DNA of 64,000 bases from Flagellimonas profundi (GCF_017313275.1 NZ_JAFLNM010000001.1:868001-932000); one strand, 5' to 3'; numbered from the stretch's first letter, positions 7,541-16,316 are shown. The notes: generated from the sequence alone by a model not told the origin. Made by a program: numbers and translations.

Positions 7541-9283
7541 ATGATGTACTCAGATATACCCGCTGCACAAACCCTGGTTTTGTACTTTAAATCAAGGGGT
7601 GTTAAAAATATAGTTATCTCTCCAGGGTCCAGAAATGCCCCATTGACCATAAGTTTTACCAAAAACCCATTTTTTAACTGTTTCAGTATTGTGGATGAAC
7701 GCTGTGCTGCTTTTTTTGCCATGGGCATGGCGCAACACTTACGGGAACCTGTGGCTGTGCTCTGTTCCTCTGGTAGTGCTATGCTCAATTTCTATCCAGC
7801 TGTTGCCGAGGCCTATTATAGCGATATTCCATTGATCGTGGTTTCTGCGGACAGACCTAATTATCGTATAGATATTGGTGATGGGCAGACCATAAGACAG
7901 GAAAATGTACTGGAAAAACATATTGGATATTCCGCTAATTTGAAGCAGGACGTGTCCCACGCAACAAAAACCATATCAAAATTTGGTGAGTCTTTGTTGG
8001 AGGAGAGTCAAGCGGATGTACAGGAGCATAACGAAAAGGAAATCGTCAAGGCACTGGCAGTTGCTTTTGATGAAAAATATCCCGTTCATATCAATATTCC
8101 GTTTGAAGAACCCTTATATGGAAGGGTAGAGGAGCCCACCATCAAAATTCAAAATCTGGAAGCTCCTGCAACTGCAGATAGTTCAATGGAAGAAAATTGG
8201 GACGAATTGTCAGAGATTTGGAAGACCAGTTCCCGAAAAATGGTTTTGGTGGGTGTTGATCATCCCAATGCCATTGATGAAGAGGTCTTGGAGATTTTGG
8301 CCAACGATCCTAACACGGTGCTATTTACAGAAACGACATCGAACCTACATCATCCAGAATTTTTTGAGAGTATAGATAGTATTATAGCTCCCATTGAAAA
8401 ATCCAAACAAAGGGAAAAGCTGTTCAAAGCATTACAACCTGAGCTTTTGGTAACCTTTGGAGGATTGATCGTGTCCAAAAAAATAAAAGCCTTTTTACGG
8501 GAGTACACACCCGAAAAGCATTGGCATATCGATGCTAAGAAGGCCAACGATACTTTTTATTGTTTAACAAAACATATCAGAACAAGCCCCAATCAGTTTT
8601 TCAAGGAAATCGTTTCTGAAGAAATTGATGCTACCAGTGATTACAAGGCATTTTGGGAAGATAAAAAGGAAAAATACGAGTTAAAGCGCAAGGCCTATCT
8701 ACAAGAAATCCCATTTTCGGATTTTATCGGTTTTGAACGTGTCATTAAAGATATACCCAAAGGGTATCAGGTCCACTTGGCCAATAGTTCCACGGTTAGG
8801 TACGCTCAGCTTTTCACAATGGACCAATCACTACAAGTATTTTGTAACCGTGGCACAAGCGGCATTGATGGTTCTACATCAACAGCTGTGGGCAGTTCCA
8901 TTCACAGCGAGGAACCCACACTTTTGCTTACGGGAGACCTAAGCTTTTTTTATGACAGTAATGCCTTGTGGAACAAATATATGCGCACAGATTTTAGGAT
9001 TGTACTCATCAATAATTCCGGTGGAGGTATTTTTAGAATTTTGCCCGGCAAGGAGGATACTGAAGAATTTGAGACCTTTTTTGAGACGAGTCATGAGCTG
9101 TCGGCAAAACATTTGGCGGACATGTATGGTTTTGAACATATTTCAGCTAAAGATGAGGCCGAATTGGATGATGCATTAAGGGATTTTTATTCAGCATCCA
9201 AAAGGCCAAAAATTCTGGAAGTAGCCACACCAAGGGTTTTGAACAATAAAATTTTGCTTGGGTACTTCGATTTCATATCTTAG
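7541..9283 (+). CDS. menD: 2-succinyl-5-enolpyruvyl-6-hydroxy-3-cyclohexene-1-carboxylate synthase
   Basis: A thiamine-diphosphate enzyme of 580 residues, full length for MenD, joining isochorismate and 2-oxoglutarate. It shows SPGSRNAPL (28-36), the ThDP-activating glutamate in VDERCAAFFAMG (Glu53), SSGSAMLN, SADRP, and the C-terminal cofactor-binding region GDLSFFYDSNAL followed by LINNSGGGIFRILPG. Two ATG codons are adjacent (7541 and 7544). The gene directly follows menF with its own promoter between them. Its product is the substrate of MenH, which is not found in this window. Confidence 0.97.
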   Translation: MMYSDIPAAQTLVLYFKSRGVKNIVISPGSRNAPLTISFTKNPFFNCFSIVDERCAAFFAMGMAQHLREPVAVLCSSGSAMLNFYPAVAEAYYSDIPLIVVSADRPNYRIDIGDGQTIRQENVLEKHIGYSANLKQDVSHATKTISKFGESLLEESQADVQEHNEKEIVKALAVAFDEKYPVHINIPFEEPLYGRVEEPTIKIQNLEAPATADSSMEENWDELSEIWKTSSRKMVLVGVDHPNAIDEEVLEILANDPNTVLFTETTSNLHHPEFFESIDSIIAPIEKSKQREKLFKALQPELLVTFGGLIVSKKIKAFLREYTPEKHWHIDAKKANDTFYCLTKHIRTSPNQFFKEIVSEEIDATSDYKAFWEDKKEKYELKRKAYLQEIPFSDFIGFERVIKDIPKGYQVHLANSSTVRYAQLFTMDQSLQVFCNRGTSGIDGSTSTAVGSSIHSEEPTLLLTGDLSFFYDSNALWNKYMRTDFRIVLINNSGGGIFRILPGKEDTEEFETFFETSHELSAKHLADMYGFEHISAKDEAELDDALRDFYSASKRPKILEVATPRVLNNKILLGYFDFIS

Positions 9284-9321
9284 GAGCAAAGCTATAAACT
9301 CAATAAGAACACTAACACATT

Positions 9322-9663
9322 ATGAGCAAAAGAGACGAACTGATAGAAAAGTACGCAGAGGACATCAAAACGAAATTTGGACAAACTCCGGACATGGATT
9401 TGCTTACTAAAGTGGCCATAGGCCTGGGTCCAGCCATTTATAATTTGGATGCTTCCAAAGTTTCCGGATCTGACGAAAAGGAATTGGAAACAGTAAAGAA
9501 CAATTTTTTGATCAAAAAGTTGGGATTGGCGGAAACACCAGCTTTGACAGAGTCCATTAATAGCGTTATAGATGCGTACGGAAAATCGGAAAAGAATAAA
9601 CACCGTGCTGTCATTTACTACATGTTGACGAAGCACTTTGGAAAGGAATCGGTTTATAATTAA
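9322..9663 (+). CDS. DUF2853 family protein
   Basis: 113 residues, mostly helical and charged, with no signal peptide or membrane segment. The sequence (MSKRDELIEKYAEDIKTKFG at the start, YYMLTKHFGKESVYN at the end) matches the DUF2853 family, which is common in Flavobacteria but has no assigned function. It lies 38 bases after menD and is closed by a strong terminator, so it is probably the last gene of the thioesterase-menF-menD transcript. Confidence 0.85.
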   Translation: MSKRDELIEKYAEDIKTKFGQTPDMDLLTKVAIGLGPAIYNLDASKVSGSDEKELETVKNNFLIKKLGLAETPALTESINSVIDAYGKSEKNKHRAVIYYMLTKHFGKESVYN

Positions 9664-9683
9664 GATTACGACCAATGTAAAGA

Positions 9684-9711
9684 AGCTGTCCAAATACGGA
9701 CAGCTTTTTTT
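9684..9711 (+). terminator. Terminator after the menF-menD-DUF2853 unit
   Basis: AGCTGTCC, loop AAATAC, GGACAGCT, then a T run. The stem is a perfect 8 bp. Confidence 0.9.
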
Positions 9712-9729
9712 ATCCCCATAATTTACAGC

Positions 9730-9737
9730 TACCTTTG
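9730..9737 (+). promoter_or_regulatory. -7 box abutting the CvfB-like gene
   Basis: TACCTTTG, a perfect TAnnTTTG match, ends four bases before the ATG at 9742. The predicted transcription start falls on or beside the start codon. No good -33 TTTG is present; that region is the T tail of the preceding terminator. Confidence 0.5.
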
Positions 9738-9741
9738 CCCT

Positions 9742-10572
9742 ATGATAGAATTGGGAAATTACAATACCCTTAAAGTGCTCAGGAGCACTAGTATAGGACT
9801 TTTTTTAGGTGATGATGAGGGCACGGAAATTCTTTTGCCCAACAAATATGTACCGGAAGATTTTGAGATTGACCAAGAAATGGAAGTTTTCTGTTATTTG
9901 GACAATGCCGAACGTCCCATATCCACCACCTTAAAACCAAAGATTATCCGGAATGGGTTTGCCTGTTTGGAAGTGGTAGAAGTGGGTGCCTATGGAGCTT
10001 TTATGGACTGGGGTCTTGAAAAACATTTGCTTGTTCCCTTTAGGGAACAGTCGCAACGAATGGAGGAAGGCAACAAGTACATTGTCCATTGTTATATGGA
10101 CGAGGAGAGTATGCGTTTGACGGGGTCGAGTAGGGTAGATAAGTTTTTGTCCAATGAGAATGTAGTATATGAACAGAATGATCCTGTTGATCTTTTGGTG
10201 CATAGAAAAACTCCTTTAGGTTGGGAAGTTATTGTGGACGAACGTCATAAAGGACTCATTTTTGATAGTGATATTTTTAATCCGGTCAAGGTTGGCGACC
10301 GTTTAAGAGGATTTATCAAAAATGTTAGGGAGGATAAGAAATTGGATATCTCCTTACAACCGATTGGGGCCAAAATGTTGGAGCCAACAGCCAAAATGAT
10401 TTTGGATAAACTTGTGGAAAACGGGGGGTTTTTGCCACTGCACGATAAGTCATCACCAGAGGACATAAAGAACACCCTACACTTGAGCAAAAAGGCTTTT
10501 AAAAAGGGCGTAGGCATCTTATATCGACAACGAAAAATCAATATTCAGGACGATGGTATCCGTATGCTGTAA
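9742..10572 (+). CDS. CvfB-like S1 RNA-binding protein
   Basis: A 276-residue cytoplasmic protein of the CvfB/YitL type: consecutive S1-like OB domains (opening MIELGNYNTLKVLRSTSIGL; LEVVEVGAYGAFMDWGLEKH near residue 75; WEVIVDERHKGLIFDSDIF near 155) and a C-terminal winged-helix region (LHLSKKAFKKGVGILYRQRK). Family members bind RNA and affect virulence-gene expression in Firmicutes; the role in Bacteroidota is not established. It has its own promoter and terminator, so its place inside the men region may be coincidental. Confidence 0.88.
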   Translation: MIELGNYNTLKVLRSTSIGLFLGDDEGTEILLPNKYVPEDFEIDQEMEVFCYLDNAERPISTTLKPKIIRNGFACLEVVEVGAYGAFMDWGLEKHLLVPFREQSQRMEEGNKYIVHCYMDEESMRLTGSSRVDKFLSNENVVYEQNDPVDLLVHRKTPLGWEVIVDERHKGLIFDSDIFNPVKVGDRLRGFIKNVREDKKLDISLQPIGAKMLEPTAKMILDKLVENGGFLPLHDKSSPEDIKNTLHLSKKAFKKGVGILYRQRKINIQDDGIRML

Positions 10573-10606
10573 TCTTTTATGATCATTGAGGTTGGATTCT
10601 TTACAC

Positions 10607-10629
10607 CTTTACAGTCGTAAAGTTTTTTT
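10607..10629 (+). terminator. Probable terminator after the CvfB-like gene
   Basis: CTTTAC, loop AGTC, GTAAAG, followed by seven T. The stem is short (6 bp) and AT-rich, so strength is uncertain. Confidence 0.55.
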
Positions 10630-10645
10630 CTTTCTACAAAAACTC

Positions 10646-10653
10646 TATTTTTG
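10646..10653 (+). promoter_or_regulatory. -7 box of the SPOR protein/menA unit
   Basis: TATTTTTG, a perfect TAnnTTTG match, implies a leader of about 70 bases before the ATG at 10726. Confidence 0.5.
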
Positions 10654-10725
10654 TAAGGATTCAGATTAACTTATTGGTTGCTATGTTTTTAGAAGCATAA
10701 CATTTAATTCAAACCTCTTCACAAT

Positions 10726-11325
10726 ATGCCTTTTATTGAAGAAAGTGATTTGTTGGACCTTCATAAGGATATAGATAAGGCCCAAATCATTAACGAAAGA
10801 CTTTTAGATCAGATAAAATACAAGAACAAGGACCTCCGTAAAATTAAACTTCAACGGAACATTCTTCTTGGGTTTGTGGGTTTGTTTGTGATAGGTACAT
10901 TGGCAATTACATCGTTCACTGCAGGACTTAGCAGTAAACAATCTTTTGAAAACCAAAGTAATGTGCTGGTATCCATTGATAGTTTGGATGTGATCAAGGC
11001 TAGGATAGACAATCTTAAATCCCAGAATGAGGAATTGAGCTTGGTGAAAGAGTTTTATTTGGCCAAAGAGTTCTTGAATAAGGAAAAAATCTATTCCGTA
11101 CAGGTAAAATCCTTTGTGGAAAACAACGTGACCTTGGCTTCCGAGGCACTGACAAACACACTTTTTGTAAAAACCAATCCCTTTTATGCCTATTCCCTTG
11201 GCAATTTTGAAACTCTGGAAGAAGCACAAAAATTTAGAAAGCAATTGGTACAAATGGGATTTGAAGATGCTTTTGTTGCTTCTTACAAAGGCGGTCAACG
11301 AGTTAAAATAGAAGATCCGTATTAA
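10726..11325 (+). CDS. Single-pass membrane protein with SPOR-like C-terminal domain
   Basis: 199 residues. A charged cytoplasmic N-terminus (about 1-47), one transmembrane helix (ILLGFVGLFVIGTLAITSFT, about 46-65), a short coiled-coil stretch (KARIDNLKSQNEELSLVKE) and a C-terminal domain beginning KIYSVQVKSF with YAYSLGNFETLEEAQKF, which has the pattern of SPOR domains (two halves with F/Y-x-V-x-x-G-x-F). SPOR domains bind denuded peptidoglycan at division sites. Only two bases separate it from menA, so both are cotranscribed. The cell-envelope role is inferred from topology. Confidence 0.75.
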   Translation: MPFIEESDLLDLHKDIDKAQIINERLLDQIKYKNKDLRKIKLQRNILLGFVGLFVIGTLAITSFTAGLSSKQSFENQSNVLVSIDSLDVIKARIDNLKSQNEELSLVKEFYLAKEFLNKEKIYSVQVKSFVENNVTLASEALTNTLFVKTNPFYAYSLGNFETLEEAQKFRKQLVQMGFEDAFVASYKGGQRVKIEDPY

Positions 11326-11327
11326 TC

Positions 11328-12236
11328 TTGAAAAATACAAAGGCTTGGGTACAAGCTGCTAGACTTCGTACACTTCCACTCTCTTTATCGGGAATCATAG
11401 TAGGAACGGCCTTGGCCGTTATGGAAAATCAATTTGATTGGGCATTGTTTGTTTTGGCCATGCTAACCACGGTCGGTTTTCAGGTCACCTCTAATTTTGC
11501 CAATGATTATGGCGATGGGGTAAAGGGGACCGATAATGAGGATAGAATAGGCCCTGCAAGAGCCTTGCAAAGTGGTTCCATTACAAGAGGTGCTCTCAAA
11601 AAAGGAATAATCATCTCCATCATTATCAGCATGTTGATAGCCGTGGCATTGATCTATTTGGCCTTTGGCATGGAAAACTTCCTCTATATCGTATTGTTTT
11701 TTGTACTGGGCTTGTTAAGTATATGGGCGGCAATAAAATACACCGTAGGTTCCAATGCTTACGGTTACCGGGGTATGGGAGACCTGTTTGTGTTTTTGTT
11801 CTTTGGGCTTTTGGGGGTATTGGGCAGTATGTTCCTCTATACAAAATCCTTGGGCTGGAGCGCTGTTCTACCTGCCATAGCCATTGGTTTTTTGTGTGTT
11901 GCCGTATTGAACTTGAACAATTTACGAGACGTAGTTTCCGATAAAAAATACGGTAAGATCACCATGGTCGTTAAAATGGGTTTTAAAAATGGGAAACGTT
12001 ATCATTTTTTCTTGATTTTGATGGCACTGATCTGTTTTTCAATATTTATTTGGATTGAAAATTTCGGGTGGCAACCTTCCATTTTTATGTTGGCCTTTGT
12101 TCCATTATTGATTCATCTGCGTAAAGTGATGCTGACCCAAAACCCCGGAGATTTGGATACAGAATTAAAAAAAGTTGCTCTGAGTACCTTTCTGCTGGCG
12201 ATTTTATTCTTAATTTCAGTCAATATTTTTTTGTAA
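11328..12236 (+). CDS. menA: 1,4-dihydroxy-2-naphthoate polyprenyltransferase
   Basis: A UbiA-superfamily integral membrane enzyme, 302 residues with about eight or nine helices, that attaches the isoprenoid chain to DHNA. The first Asp-rich prenyl-diphosphate motif is NDYGDGVKGTDN (59-70), followed by ARALQSG, and the second region is NLNNLRDVVSDKKYGKIT (about 185-202). It starts with TTG two bases after the SPOR gene; there is no earlier ATG in frame. It supplies demethylmenaquinone for the final methylation. Confidence 0.95.
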   Translation: MKNTKAWVQAARLRTLPLSLSGIIVGTALAVMENQFDWALFVLAMLTTVGFQVTSNFANDYGDGVKGTDNEDRIGPARALQSGSITRGALKKGIIISIIISMLIAVALIYLAFGMENFLYIVLFFVLGLLSIWAAIKYTVGSNAYGYRGMGDLFVFLFFGLLGVLGSMFLYTKSLGWSAVLPAIAIGFLCVAVLNLNNLRDVVSDKKYGKITMVVKMGFKNGKRYHFFLILMALICFSIFIWIENFGWQPSIFMLAFVPLLIHLRKVMLTQNPGDLDTELKKVALSTFLLAILFLISVNIFL

Positions 12237-12241
12237 ATTTG
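12234..12241 (+). promoter_or_regulatory. -7 box of the LytTR regulator gene
   Basis: TAAATTTG overlaps the menA stop codon and lies 28 bases before the TTG start of the response regulator. It is a perfect TAnnTTTG match without a clear -33 box. Confidence 0.45.
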
Positions 12242-12269
12242 AATTACAACCAAATAAACTTTAGGTAAC

Positions 12270-13022
12270 TTGGAACACCCGATAAAAATTTTAATCGTAG
12301 AGGATAATGTCATCATTGCTGATGATATGCAATCCATGTTAGAGGAAATCGGCTACGAGATCGTGGACAATGTGATTGTTTACGAACAGGCTGTGGATGT
12401 ATTGAAGGACAACCATGTGGACCTCGTGTTGATCGACATTATTTTGGCTTCGGACAAAACAGGTATAGACCTTGGAAAGCACATTCGTGAAACCTATAAC
12501 ATCCCATTTATATTTGTAACCTCCAACTCCGATAGAGCAACGGTGGAAAATGCAAAGACGGTAAAACCAGATGGTTATTTGGTAAAACCTTTTGAGCAAC
12601 AAGATCTATATACTTCTATAGAAATTGCACTTTCCAACTTTAATTACGAAAAGAAGGGTGTTCAAAAAGCGGAGGATGAAGTCGCGGATGAAATCACTTC
12701 CAATTCCGTACTCAAAGATTCCATTTTTGTCAAAAAACAGCACTTATATTACCGAATTCAGTTTAGTGATATTCAGTTTATCAAGGCCGACAATGTTTAT
12801 TTGGAAGTAAATACCGCCGATAAAAAGTTTTTGGTACGTTCTCCTCTAAAAGATTATTTGGAAAAATTACCTAAGAACAAATTTTATAGAGCACATAAAT
12901 CGTACATAGTAAACGTAGATCATATAGACGCTATCAACTCCAAGGATATTATGATCAACAATAACTTGATTCCTATTTCCAAAGATTTCAAAGAATTTAT
13001 TCTTTCTTCAATGAACAGCTAG
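12270..13022 (+). CDS. LytTR-family response regulator
   Basis: A 250-residue two-component regulator. The receiver domain (about 4-120) has the acidic pair in VEDN, phospho-acceptor Asp56 in VLIDI, and VKPF with the conserved Lys. After a linker follows a LytTR DNA-binding domain (about 148-250) with KADNVYLEVNT, FLVRSPLKDYL and FYRAHKSYIVNVDHI. LytTR proteins bind direct repeats about 21 bases apart. The start is TTG. The partner is almost certainly the TPR histidine kinase starting 537 bases downstream. Candidate binding sites lie between the two genes and also before the TPR gene at the left edge. Confidence 0.94.
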   Translation: MEHPIKILIVEDNVIIADDMQSMLEEIGYEIVDNVIVYEQAVDVLKDNHVDLVLIDIILASDKTGIDLGKHIRETYNIPFIFVTSNSDRATVENAKTVKPDGYLVKPFEQQDLYTSIEIALSNFNYEKKGVQKAEDEVADEITSNSVLKDSIFVKKQHLYYRIQFSDIQFIKADNVYLEVNTADKKFLVRSPLKDYLEKLPKNKFYRAHKSYIVNVDHIDAINSKDIMINNNLIPISKDFKEFILSSMNS

Positions 13023-13044
13023 TGTTCAGAAAGAACTATAATAT

Positions 13045-13072
13045 AAAAGCGCTCTACAAGGGCGCTTTTTTT
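13045..13072 (+). terminator. Terminator after the LytTR regulator
   Basis: AAAAGCGC and GCGCTTTT enclose a 9-base loop (13053-13061), followed by a T run. Confidence 0.85.
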
Positions 13073-13093
13073 ATGCGCAACCTTTTTAACGAG

Positions 13094-13160
13094 GAAGACC
13101 ACAAATTTTTAATGGTTCACAACAATATTTTCTGAACTGGATGAAACAGCCATACTTTAG
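13094..13160 (+). promoter_or_regulatory. Candidate LytTR-activated promoter, copy 1
   Basis: GTTCACAACA (13115-13124), then exactly 28 bases, then TACTTTAG (13153-13160), a near match to TAnnTTTG. Twenty-one bases upstream of the motif is GAAGACCACA (13094-13103), which keeps five of the ten bases. No -33 TTTG is present. No convincing gene follows; a hairpin terminator comes about 50 bases later, so the product may be a short RNA. Confidence 0.4.
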
Positions 13161-13164
13161 CAGT

Positions 13165-13246
13165 GTAATAATTCAGAAAGTAATTTTTTCATTTTCATAT
13201 AGTGTTCTCGTAAAAGGGTCTTGTTTGTAAAAAGCAGGGCCTTTTT
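13165..13246 (+). ncRNA. Candidate short transcript in the regulator-kinase gap
   Basis: The segment runs from just after the candidate promoter to the end of a strong hairpin. It holds a possible 29-codon frame starting at 13141, but that ATG would lie upstream of the predicted transcription start, so a small RNA is the better guess. The evidence is promoter-like sequence plus terminator only; no known RNA family is recognised. Confidence 0.25.
13212..13246 (+). terminator. Hairpin terminator within the regulator-kinase gap
   Basis: AAAAGGGTCTTG (13212-13223) pairs with CAGGGCCTTTTT (13235-13246) over 12 bp including four G-U pairs, with an 11-base loop. It is independent of the terminator at 13045-13072 and has no obvious gene directly in front of it. 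Confidence 0.65.
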
Positions 13247-13332
13247 CAATTTTAGAGGTTTTGTATTATTTGGAAACTCCATGAAAAGCACAAAACATCG
13301 ATAAAATGCTACTTGGCATACAAGTTTGATTA

Positions 13333-13399
13333 TTTCACAACAGAAAACGGCACTTTCACAACAATAACCATCAACTCTTTCCTATTGGATTTAATTTTG
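13333..13399 (+). promoter_or_regulatory. Candidate LytTR operator and promoter of the TPR histidine kinase
   Basis: Two identical copies of TTTCACAACA (13333-13342 and 13354-13363) have a 21-base period, two helical turns. After exactly 28 bases comes TAATTTTG (13392-13399), a perfect -7 box, and there is no TTTG at the -33 spacing. This is the arrangement expected for an activator-dependent promoter, and 21 bases is the repeat spacing known for LytTR proteins such as AgrA. The leader to the kinase ATG would be about 155 bases. The rest of the gap (13400-13558) shows no other structure. Confidence 0.6.
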
Positions 13400-13558
13400 T
13401 GACAAGACTAACGTTCTTTATATACCCCATACAGTTAAGATTCAGTACAATTTTCCATTTTTTGAGTTGAATTGGTTATCGGGGCAATAAAGGAAAAAAG
13501 GGCACGATAATAATATAGGGTCTAAAAACAATTTTGGGTCGCTGTATCAATTAAATTA

Positions 13559-15520
13559 ATGGGACGTTACGTAAGATTTTTATTTACCACGGTATATTTT
13601 GTTTTTCTCTTTACCTCATCGGCTCAGACTATTGCCACTGAAGAGGAAAGTGTTCTCAAGGAATTTCAGGATACCAATCAGCCTACCCAACGGTTCGATG
13701 TCTTTTTTAATTCATTGGACAGGTACAATGTAAATTCTGCTTATGATTGGCTGGATACCATCAAAATTTACTTGTCCAACGCCGAAAAAACCCAAGACAC
13801 CTCTGCAATCCGATTATATCAAATTATGCAGGCCCAAGTATACAACGACTTGGGTGAATATGACAAGAGTACCGCTATTGCCAAAGAACTTTATGGGGTA
13901 AAGGATTCCTTGGACACAGATTCCCAAAAAATTGTTTTGGATGTATTGGACGATAATTATGCCAATCTCCAATTGTTCGATAAGCAAATTGAAATCAGAA
14001 AGCAAAAGCGTGAGCTTGGCATTACCGAAAATATTTCTTTCTACGATATTTACAGTAACCTAGGGTTGTATCGAAAGGCTCGAAACCAATACATTATGGA
14101 GGTAAAGCCTACTATTGCTGACAACGATTCCTATGGTTTGGCAAAGTATCACAGCAAAGTGGGAAATTATTTGAGATTGGATGATTCTGCCCCCACGGCT
14201 TTGAGTGAACTTAAAAAGGCCAATTCCTATTTGGGAGTTTACATGAACGACATTTCCACTCAAAAAAGTGAGTCAGATATTTTTCAGAGTGAATTACTAC
14301 AAGCCGAAATAGAAGGGAATATAGCTAAATGCCACGTAATGCTCGGAGAGTACGAACAGGCACTACCACTCTTGGAAACCAGTATAGAAACCCTAAAGAA
14401 ATCACCCAATAACAACGATCAGAGTGAGGTAGTGGAAAATACGCTCTACTTGGCCGAGGCCAACTTGCAAATGGACCGTTTTTCGGAGGCAAAAAAATAT
14501 CTGGATGTAGAGTTTGAAAATATAACCGTGCTACAGACCATAAAAAAGAACAGCTTATTGGCTGCTTTTTACGATAAGGTTGAAAACTACAAGAATGCTT
14601 CCATCTATTATAAGCGAAATGAGAGAATCAAAGATTCGTTGGCGAAAAAGCAGTCAGCACTTATAAAACAACAATTGGTAACTATAGTGGCCAACGAGGA
14701 CCTCGAGAACTCACAGCGATTGATAGATGAACAAAAGCGGATAAATGAGTTGAACCGCAGTGAAATGAAAGCTAAAGATGAACGGATAAACCTGGTCTTT
14801 GTCTCTTTGATCTTTACCCTATTAGGTTTTGCAGGTTTGGTTTATGCCTATCTTAAAAGTATCAAGAACCAACGTTTGATCGCTGAACAAAAACATATCA
14901 TTGAAAATTCGCTTGTGGAAAAGGACTCTCTTTTAAAAGAGATACACCACAGGGTAAAGAACAATCTACAAATGGTATCGAGCTTATTGAGCCTACAAAC
15001 TAAAAACACACGAAGTAAGGCTGCCATTGAAGCGCTGGAGGAAGGTAAAAGCCGGGTGAAGGCCATGGCATTGATCCACCAGAAATTATATCAGAACGAC
15101 GACCTTTCGGTAATAGAAATGCAAGGGTATATAGAGAGTTTGATCAATAGTGTACAATCTGTTTATAAAAAAGGTGGTCACAATATTAGCATCACCATTG
15201 ATGCAGAAGGCACGGAGTTGGACATTGACCGAGCTATTCCATTTGGCCTGATCCTTAACGAACTTGTATCCAATTCATTTAAGTATGCCTTCCCGGAAAA
15301 CGATGAAAATGGAAAAATTTATATTCATTTGCGCAAAAATGGGGACCAGGGCTATTTTGAATATACGGACAATGGTATAGGTCTTCCGGAAGACACGGAT
15401 GAACGTGCACATTCCTCTATGGGGATCCGTCTGATCAATCGTTTGGTAAACCAGCTGCAATCCAAATTAAATATTGATAGGCAAGTGGAGGGTGTTCGTT
15501 TCTGGTTCAACTTCAGTTGA
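13559..15520 (+). CDS. TPR sensor histidine kinase (HisKA_2 type)
   Basis: 653 residues. A signal peptide (ending about TSSAQ) leads to an exported TPR sensor region (about 40-370), a coiled coil, one transmembrane helix (INLVFVSLIFTLLGFAGLVY, about 408-427), then a HisKA_2 dimerisation domain with EIHHRVKNNLQMVSSLL (phospho-acceptor His463/His464) and a HATPase with LNELVSNSFKYAF (N box), DNGIGLP and SMGIRLI. It is the probable kinase for the LytTR regulator just upstream. Its C-terminal stop is one base from the convergent SDR stop. The ligand is unknown. Confidence 0.94.
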   Translation: MGRYVRFLFTTVYFVFLFTSSAQTIATEEESVLKEFQDTNQPTQRFDVFFNSLDRYNVNSAYDWLDTIKIYLSNAEKTQDTSAIRLYQIMQAQVYNDLGEYDKSTAIAKELYGVKDSLDTDSQKIVLDVLDDNYANLQLFDKQIEIRKQKRELGITENISFYDIYSNLGLYRKARNQYIMEVKPTIADNDSYGLAKYHSKVGNYLRLDDSAPTALSELKKANSYLGVYMNDISTQKSESDIFQSELLQAEIEGNIAKCHVMLGEYEQALPLLETSIETLKKSPNNNDQSEVVENTLYLAEANLQMDRFSEAKKYLDVEFENITVLQTIKKNSLLAAFYDKVENYKNASIYYKRNERIKDSLAKKQSALIKQQLVTIVANEDLENSQRLIDEQKRINELNRSEMKAKDERINLVFVSLIFTLLGFAGLVYAYLKSIKNQRLIAEQKHIIENSLVEKDSLLKEIHHRVKNNLQMVSSLLSLQTKNTRSKAAIEALEEGKSRVKAMALIHQKLYQNDDLSVIEMQGYIESLINSVQSVYKKGGHNISITIDAEGTELDIDRAIPFGLILNELVSNSFKYAFPENDENGKIYIHLRKNGDQGYFEYTDNGIGLPEDTDERAHSSMGIRLINRLVNQLQSKLNIDRQVEGVRFWFNFS

Positions 15521-15521
15521 T

Positions 15522-16316
15522 TTATCGTACTTGGCTTTTCAGTACCATTTTGTGCAATAGTTTAGGAAAAAAACGTTTCAAATAGATTCCTTTTACTTCT
15601 TTTCCACCCACATACACTTCAAACTTATCTTTCTCTATTGCTGTAATTATTTTTTTTGCCGCTAGTTCTGGACTTATGCCGTTCTCTGTGGCAACATCAT
15701 CATTTTGTTGTGGGGAACCATCCGCCGTTAAAGCATTTTTGGCCACATTGGTCTGTACAAACCCCGGGCACACCATGGTTACTTTTACGCCATCTTTTTC
15801 ATGTTCCATACGCATTACATCAAAAAACCCGTGCAGTGCATGTTTGGCACCGCAATAGCCCGACCTATAGGGAGACCCAAACTTTCCCATTAAGCTGGTA
15901 ACCGTTACATAATGTCCGGCTTTGTTGGTAATAAAATGAGGGAGAATTGCCTTGGAAAGGGCTACAGTGCCCAAATAATTGATATCCATCAGCTGTTCAT
16001 AGACCTCTAATTTTGTGTCTTTTATCAAAGAACGCTGACTTATTCCCGCATTGTTTACCAAAATATCCACCTTTCCATAAAAGGAAATAGCCTTTTTTGC
16101 AATCATCTCCATGGCCACATGGTTTTTAAGGTCCAATGGCAAAATGGAAATGTTGTCTGTGTCACCGCACAAAGCCTTTACTTTGATAAGTTCTTCTTCC
16201 CTTCTGGATGAGAGAATCAAATTGCAGGAATATGAACTTAGCGCCAATACCAAACTTTTTCCAATTCCTGAAGATGCTCCCGTCACCCAAATGGTTTTTC
16301 CTTGGATACTTCCCAT
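15522..16316 (-). CDS. Short-chain dehydrogenase/reductase
   Basis: A 264-residue classical SDR. NAD(P)-binding TGASSGIG (12-19), NNAG (88-91), and catalytic Ser141, Tyr154 and Lys158 (YCGAK) are all present. SSRREEEL after beta-2 suggests NADP preference. Typical annotations are 3-oxoacyl-ACP reductase-like or DHRS7-like oxidoreductases; the substrate cannot be deduced. It lies on the opposite strand between the kinase and menC, sharing a 45-base divergent promoter region with menC, and has no evident role in menaquinone synthesis. Confidence 0.9.
   Translation of the reverse strand: MGSIQGKTIWVTGASSGIGKSLVLALSSYSCNLILSSRREEELIKVKALCGDTDNISILPLDLKNHVAMEMIAKKAISFYGKVDILVNNAGISQRSLIKDTKLEVYEQLMDINYLGTVALSKAILPHFITNKAGHYVTVTSLMGKFGSPYRSGYCGAKHALHGFFDVMRMEHEKDGVKVTMVCPGFVQTNVAKNALTADGSPQQNDDVATENGISPELAAKKIITAIEKDKFEVYVGGKEVKGIYLKRFFPKLLHKMVLKSQVR

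Noticed and set aside
13141..13230. 29-codon frame starting MKQPYFSS
   Set aside because: Its ATG lies before the predicted transcription start and its end runs into the terminator stem; a coding role is not supported.
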